Below, in pieces: positions 48,893-59,929 of a DNA stretch of 64,000 bases. Every line of letters starts with the position of its first letter. The first letter of the stretch is position 1. Under the pieces are notes generated by a model, which made no database searches, was not told the DNA's origin, and was given only the letters and a program-made list of their open reading frames with translations. The stretch is from Cryptomeria japonica (Eukaryota; Streptophyta; Pinopsida; Cupressales; Cupressaceae), in assembly GCF_030272615.1 (NCBI RefSeq), contig NC_081408.1, forward strand, positions 303,091,450-303,155,449. The letters run 5' to 3'. The translations under genes and the position numbers were made by a program.

Positions 48893-49241
48893 GCACGTGG
48901 CATGGACACCACCTGGAAATTCCCTTTCTCTGTTGCAACCGCTAGATCATGTGGGCTTTTGCTTTTCCTTCATTCACACCCTCTGGTTTCACTACGTGAC
49001 ACCTCTCATGGCCTTTCGCCCCCAAAAGATACAATGGCGTGCTTTTGAAATATCCCCGAGCTCAAAAAATATCTGGGCCCATGCTTTGTCAACACACGAC
49101 ACGTAGACAGAGCTCTTGGAGCCCTCTTTCTCTTTGTCGTTGTTGAACACCCTGCGATGCTGACACGTGGCACCCCCATGTGCCTTCAGGAGAGTGCGAA
49201 GCCGCGGGCCTGCGAGAAACTATGTGATGTTGACATGTGGC
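48893..49241 (+). promoter_or_regulatory. Cluster of ABRE/G-box-like elements
   Basis: Five ACGTG-type sites lie within 350 bp: GCACGTGGC (48893), TACGTGAC (48993), GACACGTAG (49099), ACACGTGGC (49163) and a variant ACATGTGGC (49233). Two match the plant ABRE consensus bound by bZIP factors. No gene start is identified downstream, so the target is unknown; the stretch is relatively GC-rich for the area. Confidence 0.45.
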
Positions 49242-49259
49242 ATGCTCGTACCTGGGTAA

Positions 49260-50100
49260 GTGCACAAATATGGTGGTCAAAAAGGGGGGTATAAGTGGAC
49301 ACTTTTTTTTCTAAAATCAGGTGAACTTGAACTTGGAGGCAAAATTTGAAAGTCATCCACTCAAGATATAAAGATAATCAAAGAACAAATATTTTAGTAC
49401 TCTGAATCTAGTTTCCAAACTACTAAACTTTTTCAAAATTAGATAAGATTAAGGGGGTCAAATCCTTCACGCACAAAAAAACACCCTAATTTTTTTTTTA
49501 AACATAACATAGTGTCTGACGTGCGCATCAAAAAAGTCATAGTTAGATTTAGTATTTTGACAAATTCTTTGGCAAAAAGATAGTTAAGAGTGAGCACTAG
49601 AAGATGTGTATTTTTTTGTTGAGTTTTTTTTTTAATGATTTTTCCAATCGAGCACATCCTAAAAATTAGGTACCTGTTCGTGCGCGAAGCATAAGTTGCA
49701 CTAAACAAATTGAAAATACAATTTTTTTTTAAATTGTAAAGAATCAAGTGCACTATAGTAATATATAAAGTTTTTCAAATTTGGATAATTATATCAAAAT
49801 TTATTAAAAAAATGGTGCACCTATGTCTGTGAGAACTATGGAGACATTGGTAAAAGAAATTCAATAATAATATGTTATTGTTGTTCAAATTTTAAAAAAA
49901 TTATATGGTTACAAGTCTTAGAAGATGGGTGAAAATATGGTGGCAATTTTAGAAATACCCACTTGATGAAGTGTAAACCTGATGATGACAAAGTCGATAA
50001 ACCAGGTTGATAAAATAAAACATGTCAAAAATGAGAGAAATGGAGGGAAATCAAACTTCCAAACTGAAGCTTTGTCATCCAGGCCTATTTCCAAGCCTAA
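49260..50100. other. AT-rich spacer, no gene seen
   Basis: Poly(T)/poly(A) runs and no plausible coding sequence. Confidence 0.5.
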
Positions 50101-50109
50101 ACAATCAAA

Positions 50110-50344
50110 AGCACATACGGGGTACTTATGGTATAAAAAGCGTGTACAGGGTACTTATGGTGTAAGAAGTGCGTACACACTATTGTATAATATGATATTG
50201 TATATATAATATGTGTATAATATGATATTGTATATATAATATATGTATATACATATAATATATAATATTTATATATATAATATATTAAGTATATATATAT
50301 ACACATATAAGTGTATTGTCTCCCCCTCTCAAATGCATACAACA

Positions 50345-50391
<47 letters not shown>

Positions 50392-50545
50392 CTCTCTCTC
50401 TCCCCTTCTCCCTTCCTCCATACCCCATCCCTCTCTCTCTCGCTCTCTCCCCTTCTACCTTCCTCCATACCCCATCCCTCTTTCTCTTCTTCTCTCCCTC
50501 CCTCCCTCCATACCCCACTGCAACAGTGTCTACACTTCTATAGAA
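50110..50545 (+). repeat. GTAC-motif pair, TA microsatellite and CT microsatellite
   Basis: CATACGGGGTACTTATGG (50115) and CGTGTACAGGGTACTTATGG (50140) are followed by a degenerate TA-rich microsatellite (50200-50310), a CT repeat (50350-50410 and mixed to 50510), and the phrase CACTTCTATAGAAGTAAGT (about 50531-50549). The same components recur before the transposase-like gene (53600-53990), so this looks like a second, partial copy of that upstream region. Confidence 0.65.
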
Positions 50546-50747
50546 GTAAGTAAATTTATTTCTTGTCTACAACTTCCTCTTTTCTTTTTATCATGTATGC
50601 TCTCCTAAGAAAATTGACTGATGGATTTGTGTGTGTATATTGAATGGAGGAATAGGGTTTGCAATTGAACCATGGGTGCATTACCATGACAAACAAGGAA
50701 ACCTACAACAATATTCTTCTCAAATGTGTTTTTAATAAGCAAAGTAG

Positions 50748-51077
50748 ATGTGGAAAATAGTGTCAACAAAGCAACATGATGAATCAGAGTACCTGCAATA
50801 TGTTTTTCAGAAGGAAACAACCGGTAGGAAGAGAAAGAGGGAGAGTAACACAGATGATGTCCTGGAGAATGATATTGGTGGGTATGCAAGAGTTCCCATG
50901 TTGTTACACAATGCTTGTCACCTAAATAAATTAAAGTTTGTTGTTTGCATGGCAGTGGTAGTATATGATGATCATCACTTGTCAAACAGCTTGGAATGGT
51001 ACATACCCATGAAAGAAATCAAGTGTGTAATTCCTATAGTCACAATTGAGATCAGTCCTATAACCTTGCAAATGTAA
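50748..51077 (+). CDS. Hypothetical 109-residue ORF
   Basis: Open from an ATG with a basic segment GRKRKRE followed by acidic residues, then a Val-rich stretch. No family is recognised. Its last 17 codons lie inside the 803-bp duplication, which argues it may be chance. Confidence 0.15.
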   Translation: MWKIVSTKQHDESEYLQYVFQKETTGRKRKRESNTDDVLENDIGGYARVPMLLHNACHLNKLKFVVCMAVVVYDDHHLSNSLEWYIPMKEIKCVIPIVTIEISPITLQM

Positions 51078-51692
51078 TAGTATCATATATTTTAGAACTT
51101 ATGCAGTACTCTTAGGGTTAGATCAAGCTCTTACACTTGCTTTCTAGCGAAGCCTCATTGTTTGTTTGCTTGGAGTCTCTCTTATGTTGACAATGGTCTA
51201 ACTTAGCTATATCAAAGCTAAACTATTGATGTTCTATTGTATGATGTTTTATTCATAACTTTAAATTTAATGTATCATTTTATTAGCCCACCATATGACC
51301 CCTTAGGTGTCATTAGAGGTCATATTATTTTTCTAAGAGGTCATATGGTGTCCTGTGACCCCTTAGGACACCATATGACCCCTTAAGACACCATACGACC
51401 CATAACAACACCATATGGTGTCCTAAGGGGTCATAGGATGCCATATGACCCCTCAGGACACCAATGACCCATAACAATACCATATTAAAGGGTCACATGG
51501 TGTTCAAAGACCCGTTAGGACACTATTTGGTCTCGTTATAGGTCGTATTGTGTGCTAAGGGATAATATAGTGTCATATGACCCCTTAGGACACCCTATGA
51601 CCCCTTAGATGTTGTTAGGGGTCATATTGTGTTCTAAGGGTCATTTTGTGTCCTGGATTCGATCTCTCTTCCTCTCCCTTCCCCCTCCTTCT

Positions 51693-51725
<33 letters not shown>

Positions 51726-52630
51726 TCCTCCATACCCCATCCCTCTCTCTCTCATTCTCTCCCCTTCTCCCTTCCTCCATACCCTATCCCTCTTTCTCTT
51801 CTTCTCTCCCTCCCTCTTTCTCTTCTTCTGTAATTCCTATAGTCACAATTGAGATCAGTCCTATAACCTTGCAAATTTAAAGCATCATATGTTTTAGAAC
51901 TTAGGCAAAACTCTTAGGGTTAGGTCAAGCTCTTACACTTGCTTTTTAGCAAAGCCTCATTGTTTGTTCGCTTGGAGTCTCTCTTATGCTGACAATGGTC
52001 TAACTTAGCTATATCTAAACTAAACTATTGATGTTCTATTGTATGATGTTCTATTCATAACTTTAAATTTAATATATCATTTTATTAGCCCACCATATGA
52101 CCCCTTAGGTGTCATTAGAGGTCTTATTGTTTCCTAAGAGGTCATATGGTGTCCTATGACCCCTTAGGACACCATATGACCCCTTAAGACACCATATGAC
52201 CCATAACAACACCATATAGTGTCCTAAGGGGTCATAGGATGCCATATGACCCCTCGAGACACCAATGACCCATAACAACACCATATGGTGTTCTAAAGGG
52301 TCATATGGTGTTCTATGATCCCTTAGGACACTATTTGGTGTCGTTATAGGTCCTATGGTGTGCTAAGGGATAATATGGTGTCATATGACCCCTTAGGACA
52401 CCCTATGACCCCTTAGATGTTGTTAGGGGTCATATTGTGTTCTAAGGGTCATATTGTGTCCTGGATTCGATCTCTCTTCCTCTCCCTCCCCCCTCCTTCT
52501 TCTCTCCCTCTCTCCCTCTCCCTCTCTCTCTCTCCCTCTACCTCTCCCTCCCTCTCCCCTCTCTCTCTCTCCCTCTCTCCCTCTCCCCCTCTCCATCCTT
52601 CCCTCCTTCTCTCTCACTCCCCCTACTCTC
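51027..52630. repeat. 803-bp tandem duplication carrying bidirectional 20-bp repeats
   Basis: Copy A begins at 51027 and copy B at 51830, both at GTAATTCCTATAGTCACAAT. Each contains 350-370 bp (51288-51650; 52089-52460) packed with CATATGACCCCTTAGGACAC and its reverse complement in irregular order, followed by the junction TCCTGGATTCGATCTCTCTT and a CT-rich tract. The two copies are highly similar. Confidence 0.9.
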
Positions 52631-53076
52631 CTCCCTCTCTCTCCCTCTCCCTTCCTCCATACCCCTCTCTCTCTCTCTCTCACTCTCTCTCTCTCTCTCT
52701 CTCTCTCCATCCCCCTACTCTCCCTCTCCCTTCCTCCATACCCCTTCTTCTCTCCCTCCCTCCCCCCTCTTATCTCCCTCTCTCCCTCCCTCTACCTCTC
52801 TCCCTCTCTCTAACTTCCCTCTCCCTCTCTCCCTCTTTCTCCCTCTCTCTCCCTCTCCCTCCTTCCCTCTCTCTCTCTTCCTCTCCCTCCTTCCCTCCTT
52901 TCACTCTCCCTCTACCTCTCCCTCCCCCCTCTCTCTCTCCCTCCCTCTACCTCTCCCTCCCTCCCCCTCTCTCTCTCCCTCTCTCCCTCTCCCTCGTTCC
53001 CTCCTCTCTCACTCCCCCCTACTCTCCCCCCCTCTCTCTCTCTCCCTCTCCCTTCCTCCATACCCCTTCTTCTCTT

Positions 53077-53108
<32 letters not shown>

Positions 53109-53513
53109 ACCTTTCCCTCCCTCCCCCCTCTATCTCTCCCTCTCTCCCTCTCCCTCCTTTCCTCCTTCTCTCTCCCTCACCCCTACTCTCCCTCTCCCTT
53201 CCTCCATACCCCTTATTCTCTCCCTCCCTCCCCCCTCTTCTCTCCCTCCCTCTACCTCTCACCCTCTCTCTACCTTCCCTCCTCCTCTCTCTCTCTCCCC
53301 CTCTCTCTCCCTCTCCCTCCTTCCCTCTCTTTCTCTCTTCTTCTCCCTCCTGCCCTCCTTTATCTCTCCCTCTCCCTCCTTCCCTCTCTCTCTCTCTCTT
53401 CCTCTCCCTCCCTCCCCCCTCTCCTCTCCCTCCCCCCTCCTTCTTCTCTCCCTCTCTCCCTCCTTCCCTTCCGCCCCCCTTCCCTTCTACCCCCCCCTCT
53501 CTCCCTCCCCCAA

Positions 53514-53567
<54 letters not shown>

Positions 53568-53580
53568 CCTCCCTTTTCAT
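52480..53580 (+). repeat. 1.1-kb polypyrimidine (CT/CCCT) tract
   Basis: Almost uninterrupted C and T on the plus strand, from simple (CT)n to CCCTCT-type mixes, with rare purines in CCATACCCC islands repeated several times. All long open frames across it (up to 395 codons) are artefacts of composition. Confidence 0.95.
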
Positions 53581-53599
53581 TCACATTTTTTCTACTACC

Positions 53600-54171
53600 A
53601 ATAGCACGTACGGGGTACTGAACCTATTAGTTCACTGCCCTGCCATAACTTTTTTAAGGCGTAGGAGCGCGTACATGGTACTTATTACTTGTAAGCGCAT
53701 ACATGGTACTAAGCCCATTATTCGCTACCCTACGATAAACATTTTTTAGGCTTAGGAGCATGTACACGCTACTTATTAGTACAGAATGGGAAAAAAAATA
53801 CTGTTGGGCTTGCCAACATTTTATGAAATAATAGCGCATATGTGGTTATTAATGTAGTGCATATGCAGTACATAGACATAGTTTTAGTTGCCCAAGAGCC
53901 TCAACGAACTCAAAATAAGCTTTTGAGGTCGTTGAAGGCCGCACTAGAACTATGTCTGCACTTCTATCATTGTTTTATACATAGAAGTAAGTGAATTTTT
54001 TGTTTTTGCATGATTTCAAATAATTGAATTGTTGTTCTTATTAGTTTTGTCAATAGTATTGTGATTGTTTAATAGTTTGATTCCAAAAAATAGTGATAAG
54101 ATGCATATTTATGGTTATTTGTTTGTTTATGAACTTTTGTTTACATATATATGTAATATGATTCTATTTAG
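53600..54171 (+). promoter_or_regulatory. Upstream region and first-intron candidate of the transposase-like gene
   Basis: A repeated phrase appears four times: CACGTACGGGGTACT (53604), GCGCGTACATGGTACTTATT (53667), GCGCATACATGGTACTA (53694) and GCATGTACACGCTACTTATT (53758). A candidate untranslated exon ends ATAGAA with donor GTAAGT at 53987, and a matching acceptor TTTAG lies at 54167-54171 just before the start codon. Transcription start is not identifiable. Confidence 0.45.
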
Positions 54172-54188
54172 GACAATCGATATCAACC

Positions 54189-54930
54189 ATGGGAAAGAAC
54201 AAGTGAGGAACGATGGAACAATGAGAGGTTGAAAAGGAAAGACAAAGGCAACGTATGAAGAAATTACGTGACATAAGAACAATGGGAGAAGAAGGTATGT
54301 CATCCTCAACATCTCAATTCAATTTACCAAATGAACATAATGCACCTAATGCAATTGAAGAAGAGACATTTGATTTACCGTATGAACCTAATGCAATTGA
54401 AGAAGATACTACATTGAATAATCAATTAAATGATGAACATACACCTTCTCTATTTGATGAATTGATTGTACATAATGCATCGATGTTAACACCTCCTAGA
54501 ATCATTCATAGGAAACCAAAGTATCTAATTGACATTGATGAGAATATATTGAAGCCAATGCCCAATAAAATGAATGAATGGACTTGTAGGAGAATGGTTA
54601 AAATAGTATGGCAAAACTATTTTGAAAACTTAAATCAAACCGCAAGATGTCAATTAATTGTTCAAATGATTAAAATTTTGAATTTTAGAAAGACAATGAA
54701 AATTCTAGGCCTAAGATCATCTGAAAGTAACAGTGAAAGAACTATTGTGAGAGATCTATTTGATGCATATCAAGCTATTGGTTCAAAATCACGTACTAAA
54801 GATTATAATGCTACTCGACGTGTCATTATATCAATCGTAATGAGCAAGAAAATAAAAAAAGATCATTTGATAAGAAAAACAAGTAAGTCATTAAATGTTA
54901 GTAGAACAACATTAAGTAAAGCATTAAAGA
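54189..54930 (+). pseudogene. Transposase-like gene, N-terminal part
   Basis: ATG at 54189 (context AACCATGGG) is in frame with the whole piece. Two TGA codons (54204, 54222) sit in a basic opening and are readable as CGA changed at CpG. From 54225 the frame is open: EVEKERQRQRMKKLRD, an Asn/Glu-rich stretch, then KMNEWTCRRMVKIVWQNYFE, and a C-terminal helix-turn-helix-like LIRKTSKSLNVSRTTLSKAL at 54868-54924. It is then cut by an LTR element at 54931; the frame resumes exactly at 57697. DNA-binding at this end fits a transposase, but I cannot name the superfamily. Confidence 0.65.
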
Positions 54931-55286
54931 TGTTAGAGTATTCGGGTATTTACTTGATTAATTAAACATTATTTGTTTAATTATTTAAGTTCCCTTTATC
55001 TCTTTTACACTTAAGCTAACTTTAGGTGCATATAATTAATTATTTTAATTAATTATTATGTGCAAACCTAGGTTTTCCCTTTTAGGGTTTCTTGACCTAT
55101 TAAAGGTTGAGTTCTTTCTTTTCATTGTATGAAGAAGGATTATTATTGACAATACATTTTGGAGCATATTTTTCCTGTGTATTCTTTCCTTCTGTGATTT
55201 GCTTCATTGCTTCTCCTTGTAACAGGTTTTTCAGATTGCAGAGATTATTTGGGCTCCTGTGGTGTTGTATTTTCTCAACTCTTATA
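54931..55286 (+). repeat. 5' LTR of the LARD-like element
   Basis: Starts TGTTAGAGTATTC and ends ACTCTTATA; the matching copy is at 57337-57691. Contains TAATTAATTA blocks near 55035-55060. Confidence 0.92.
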
Positions 55287-55679
55287 TGGTATTAGAGCTT
55301 CAAATCTGCAACTACCTGTTCTTGTTTTGAGAGTTTTGCATTGGAAGCAGATCTGGGGTTTTAGGAATTTTTTATGTACCTAGGGTTTGACCTTTTTTCT
55401 GAGCACTTTGGGCCTAAACAAACCTCACCATAATGCTCAGAAGGCCCAAAAACCCCTATGGTCATATAAAATTTGACCTATTTTGGTTCTTGAGCCTCTG
55501 GGAGTATTTTTTTTCTCAAATCCAAGGCGTACAGCCCTGGCACGCAAATCGAGAAAAAAAATTCAAAATTTTTAAGCCGGATTTTGATATTTTTGAAAAA
55601 AATTGAAAAAAAAAATATCAAAAAGGCGATTGTTGTTTTTTTTCCAAAAAAAAAACACAAAAAAAAATAATTTTTTTTG

Positions 55680-56140
55680 GGGGGTTTAGGTTTGTGGGTA
55701 CCGCAGGGTATCAGACTGATAGGCCTGTTGGACCTATCAGTCTGGCCTCTGCGGCCCCCACCAGCCTCGGCCCCTGGCCCCCTACCGGTGTCGACCTCTT
55801 GCCGGTTCCTGACCCCCGTCGGCCCCGGCCTCCGGCCCACCGCCGCCCATGCTCCTCTTGGCTCCGCTGCTGTTGCGGCTCCCGCCACCACTGCCTGTGG
55901 CCCCCAGCTCCCCAGACACCGCCTGCAGCCCACCGCTACCCAGCCTCCTTGCAGCCCAGTAGCTCTTGTCGCCGCTAGAACCCTCTGCACCTCCGGCCCC
56001 CGCTCCGCCTGAACGCGCCGCTGCCACGCCACTCCGCCCAAGCTCACCACCGGAGCTTCTCCCGGCCAGCGGCCCACCACCAGGTTGCCACCGAAGCACC
56101 ACCCACTGGCCACCAGAGCACCACCCAACCACCAGACTCC
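55680..56140. other. GC-rich block inside the LARD-like element
   Basis: Composition jumps to a Cys/Pro/Gly-coding GC-rich sequence in an otherwise AT-rich element. Both strands have long open frames (plus 55677-56012; minus 55478-56275, 265 codons), a by-product of GC richness. The block opens with an 11-bp inverted repeat, AGACTGATAGG and CCTATCAGTCT, around a 9-base loop (about 55711-55741). It may be captured host sequence; no protein family is recognised. Confidence 0.5.
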
Positions 56141-57336
56141 CTTTTTTGCCTCTTTCAGGGGGGGATTTGGTTTTTTGGCCATATCTTGGGTATACAGAGT
56201 CATTTTTTCAAAAACGAATAGGCGTCGGAAAGCTGGTTCTGAGCCTGACCTCATGGTGTTGGTAATTTGTTCCAATTTTTCTGTTTGACTATGTTTTTTC
56301 CAATCAAAGTGAGGTCTAATTTTTGCACTCTAGGAGCCATAGAATGAGCATCCAAACTCCATTTTTCAAAAACTTTATATTTTCGGAAAGCGTGTGTTGT
56401 GTACTTTCCAGCCATCTAAGTTTTATTTCCAGATTTTGCTCCATGCATATTTTATTCAATTTTTTTCTTTTCAGCACTCTGGTGGATATCGTGGTTGTTT
56501 CAGGTCCTGGGATCTCTTCTCTGAGTAGGTTGTCTCTATTTTGTTTCACATTTCTATTTCCAGTCTTCTTATCATTGTAGCTTGTATTTATGCAAATGCA
56601 CTGAGATAAAGTGCCATCATGCATTGTTTACTTGGAATCTTGCATATCTTGTGTCTTGGTGTACATGCACTATTAATCAAGTGCCATGAGGGGGTTGATG
56701 TTTGCCTATTGTTTGCCATCTTCCTTTGTCCACTGAGTGTTCCTTCCATGACATTTGCCTCATGATGTGTGTCAAAGAGTGTTCCTTCCACGACACCATG
56801 TACTTGTCTCAGCACCTTTGATGTTCTTGGTTCTTCATCATGCAGTTTTTGTTGGCTATCCTTTTCAGTGTTCCTGTCCCTCTCCCACTTCCACATTATG
56901 GGGAGGTTTATCTTGTTGGTTCTACTACTTACATGGTTTGATTGATCAACTCTTTAGGCTTTGGTTTCTCATGCCATCTGTATCTTCAATTTCAGTGTTT
57001 GCCTTGTTTTCCATCTGATTCGAGTAGTGTCATTTGAGGGCACTCATGCAAATTACAGTCTTCTCTACCTGGTCATGTTCTAGTTCAGTGGAGGTTCTTC
57101 AGATCAGCAGTTATTCTTTGACAGAGTTTGTAGGTTCTTCATGCTTCAGTGGTATTCTTTTCCATCTCTTTTTGGAGTAGAGTTTTGTTCCCACGTGGTT
57201 TTCTCTATTTCTCCAGTTCATAGAGATTTCATTGTATTTGGGTACCTAATCAGGCCTTGTTGTCAGGACCCATCTTTATTGCTTTCAGTTGCTGTTCTAG
57301 GTTTTAGCTTCTCCCTAAGTCTAGCTTAAGGGGGGG

Positions 57337-57691
57337 TGTTAGAGTATTCAGATATTTACTTGATTAATTAAACATTAATAGTTTAATTATTTAAGTTCCT
57401 TTTATCTCTTTTACACTTAAGCTAACTTTAGGTGCATATGATTAATTATTTTAATTAATTATTATGTGGAAACCTAGGTTTTTCCTTTTAGGGTTTCTTG
57501 ACCTATTAAAGGTTGAGTTCTTTCTTTTCATTGTATGAAGAAGGATTATTATTGACAATACATTTGGAGCATATTTTTCCTGTGTATTCTTTCCTTCTGT
57601 GATTTGCTTCATTGCTTCTCCTTGTAACAGGTTTTTCAGATTGCAGAGATTATTTGGGCTCCTGTGGTGTTGTATTTTCTCAACTCCTATA
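57337..57691 (+). repeat. 3' LTR of the LARD-like element
   Basis: Starts TGTTAGAGTATTC and ends ACTCCTATA; preceded by CTTAAGGGGGGG. It abuts the AAAGA target duplicate. Confidence 0.92.
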
Positions 57692-59296
57692 AAAGAGGTG
57701 GGAAAAAATAGAGGAACCTAACAATAATTCTCTTTGGGCATTCTTGGGTAGACTACCACACAAAGACAAGGTTGTTGTTGATGCACTAAGAACATTAATT
57801 GAAATTTTTTGGCATGACAACACAAGAGTTTTCCCCAACCAAAGAGATGTTGTTAGAAGGCGAATCGGGTCTACAAATCATGAGCCACATGCCAAAAACT
57901 ATTTGGATATGACTCAAACTAAATTTTATGAAAGATTGCTTCAAAAGTTTCCTCAAATAAAGATTTCTCAAATATTTTTTGAAATGGGAAAACCTTTTTA
58001 TATTAAGATTAATCATGTACGCACCACATGCTGTTGTAGGATGCATATTGAATTTTCCATACACTATGATATTTTTCATCATATTTGTTCTACTTTGCAC
58101 ACTAACGATGTTTTGCAGACCTCCTAAGTCGGGAAGAGAATTTATTTCAAGTGTGCTATGTAATAGACATGATGGTTGAATTTATTATAATATGCCTTGT
58201 TTGGAAGGTTCTTGTGCTATATGTGGTGGTTTGCAACATTTAGCAAGATGCGTACATTTGGAGAGCACACATGAAATTGGTACGAAACTAGTTTCTTTCG
58301 AAAAATACATGACAGTTACATATGGAGTTAGAGATGGAAAAGATTTGAAGAGATGTGAGCTAGTAAAAAATGATATATGTGTAGCTGAATTTATGAAAAT
58401 GTTTCAAGAGAAACTAGTTTACGAGTGCATTGTGCATTCACATAGAGCTCGATGGTTAGATGAGCAATTCAAGTTATTTAAGGACACATTTCCTCTTGGC
58501 ACAATTGTCTCTATTGTTGATTTCGCTGAAAATTATACACTACAACCTCAAAATGAAGTGCAATCTATGTATTATCACTCTACACAAGTTTCTATTTTTG
58601 TACACATAGCATTCATGCATGCAGATGATAGCACATAGGAGGATAGAAAGGTTGTAAGAGAGTATCACTTCTACATAAGTGATGATCGTACTCATTCATC
58701 AGAGTTTGTACAAGGATTCTTTAAATTTTCTATGATAGTTTAAGGGAAAGGAACATACGATACAACCGACACTTAATATGGTTAGATAACTACACCACAC
58801 AATTCAAGAATGCAAGCATGTTTTATTGGTTGACAAGGATGCATATGACAAGCGGTGTACAACATTTTTGGAATTTCACTAAGGTTGGACATGGTAAGGG
58901 AGAGCACGATGGTGCAGGAGCATGTGTGAAAAGATCCCTAGCTAGAGAAGAATTGAAGTACGAAGGTGGTGCTGAGTTGATAGATGCAGAAATAATTGTG
59001 TGATGGTGTAAGTCTACAATGGGTCCTGGTAATCTAGGTATGTCAATGGTTCATAGATATTTTTGGTTGATCACTAAATCTAACATTGAAAACTATCTAG
59101 ATTGTTGTACAGTTGCAAGATCGAGTGACATGCACTCATTTATGAGTTCAAATTCAAGTTCACTGGTAATTTATACAAGATAGATGGTATGTTTTTTCTC
59201 TTCATGCATGTATTGTTTGTGGGAAGAATGTGAATCACAAGAGTGGGTTGACAAATGGTCTTGTAGACCGTTAGTTCCCATTGATTCATATTAAAT
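57692..59296 (+). pseudogene. Transposase-like gene, central catalytic-looking part
   Basis: The frame resumes after the LTR element with NNNSLWAFLGRLPHKDK, then FPNQRDVVRRRIGS and KISQIFFEMGKPFYIK. A cysteine cluster TTCCCRMHIEF lies near 58027-58055. A frame change near 58100 leads to PPKSGREFISSVLC and the Cys-rich CLEGSCAICGGLQHLARC (58198-58251). The next block is FPLGTIVSIVDFAENYT (58492-58542). After a stop at 58636 and a one-base shift near 58725 comes LDNYTTQFKNASMFYWL (58781-58830) and VGHGKGEHDGAGACVKRSL (58884-58940). Further Cys motifs occur in CFFSSCMYCLWEEC. Conserved Asp, Gln and His-Gly-Lys-Gly positions look catalytic, but the family is not recognised. Confidence 0.6.
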
Positions 59297-59470
59297 TCTC
59301 AAAGCACTACAATGAGCCAGATGGAGACATCAGTGGATTTTGACCATGTATCCAACTTAATGGATTTCGGTGATTTTTTGAGTTAATTTTTTTGCAAGTA
59401 TTCTTTTTGGTTCATTTTGTTGTACATCATACTTTATTTTTGGTATTAATTAACACTTTATAAAATGTAG

Positions 59471-59856
59471 GTCATGTGTATGCAGTTGTTGCAGAAGAGA
59501 ACAATGAAGAAGGAACAAATTACTATTTGTGTCATTGTGTTGAGCCAAAAAGAAAATTGACAACCACAATCATTGACGAAGAGAGTATCGAGTACCCAAT
59601 AGGGTCTGTTGTCATGATAGGAACATGGCTTTGGAGATACCCTATCAAGAATTATGATGTTTGGTTGTTCGAGGACTTTGAAACACACAGACATATTCTT
59701 CAATTCTCTAACCTTGTTCTTGCAACAAATATTCATTTGATGAAGTATCATGGTAACCCACAAAACAAGATTTTATGGAAAGTTCATGAATCTGACCACG
59801 AGGCAATACTTGACACAATACAGGTTAGAGTCGATCCTGAAGGCTCACTTGATTGA
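59471..59856 (+). pseudogene. Transposase-like gene, C-terminal exon
   Basis: A splice acceptor AAAATGTAG at about 59462-59470 precedes an open frame, GHVYAVVAEENNEEGTNYYL, HCVEPKRKLTTTI, then VVMIGTWLWRYPIKNYDVW and WKVHESDHEAILDTIQ. It ends SLD with TGA at 59854. The alternation of hydrophobic and polar residues suggests a small beta-rich domain resembling those that follow catalytic cores in chromatin or transposase proteins. The intron donor was not fixed; 59297-59470 is probably intron or decayed exon. Confidence 0.5.
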
Positions 59857-59929
59857 TTCTACGGTTCAGAGTAGAATGATTTTGAGAATTTTGTATAAAT
59901 TGTCGATGAATTGTTATAAATTCATTTTT

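Larger units (their letters stand above)
54931..57691 (+). mobile_element. Non-autonomous LTR retrotransposon (LARD-like), 2.76 kb
   Basis: LTRs of 356 and 355 bp (54931-55286; 57337-57691) differ at about 11 positions. The primer site TGGTATTAGAGC (55287) follows the first LTR directly and a polypurine tract AAGGGGGGG abuts the second. Target duplication AAAGA is perfect (54926-54930; 57692-57696). No gag or pol is present in the 2-kb interior, so it depends on another, probably copia-type, element. Unusually both LTRs end TATA and not CA. Confidence 0.92.

Noticed and set aside
48819-49280. Short ORFs on both strands around the ABRE cluster
   Set aside because: Overlapping, motif-free and without splice or start support.
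52417-53604. 395-codon Ser/Leu/Pro open frame and several Arg/Glu frames on the other strand
   Set aside because: Pure consequence of the CT-only composition; no codon structure or motif.
55478-56275. 265-codon minus-strand Gly/Arg-rich ORF and plus-strand Pro-rich ORFs
   Set aside because: GC-rich, stop-poor sequence is open on both strands; no recognised domain and no start context.
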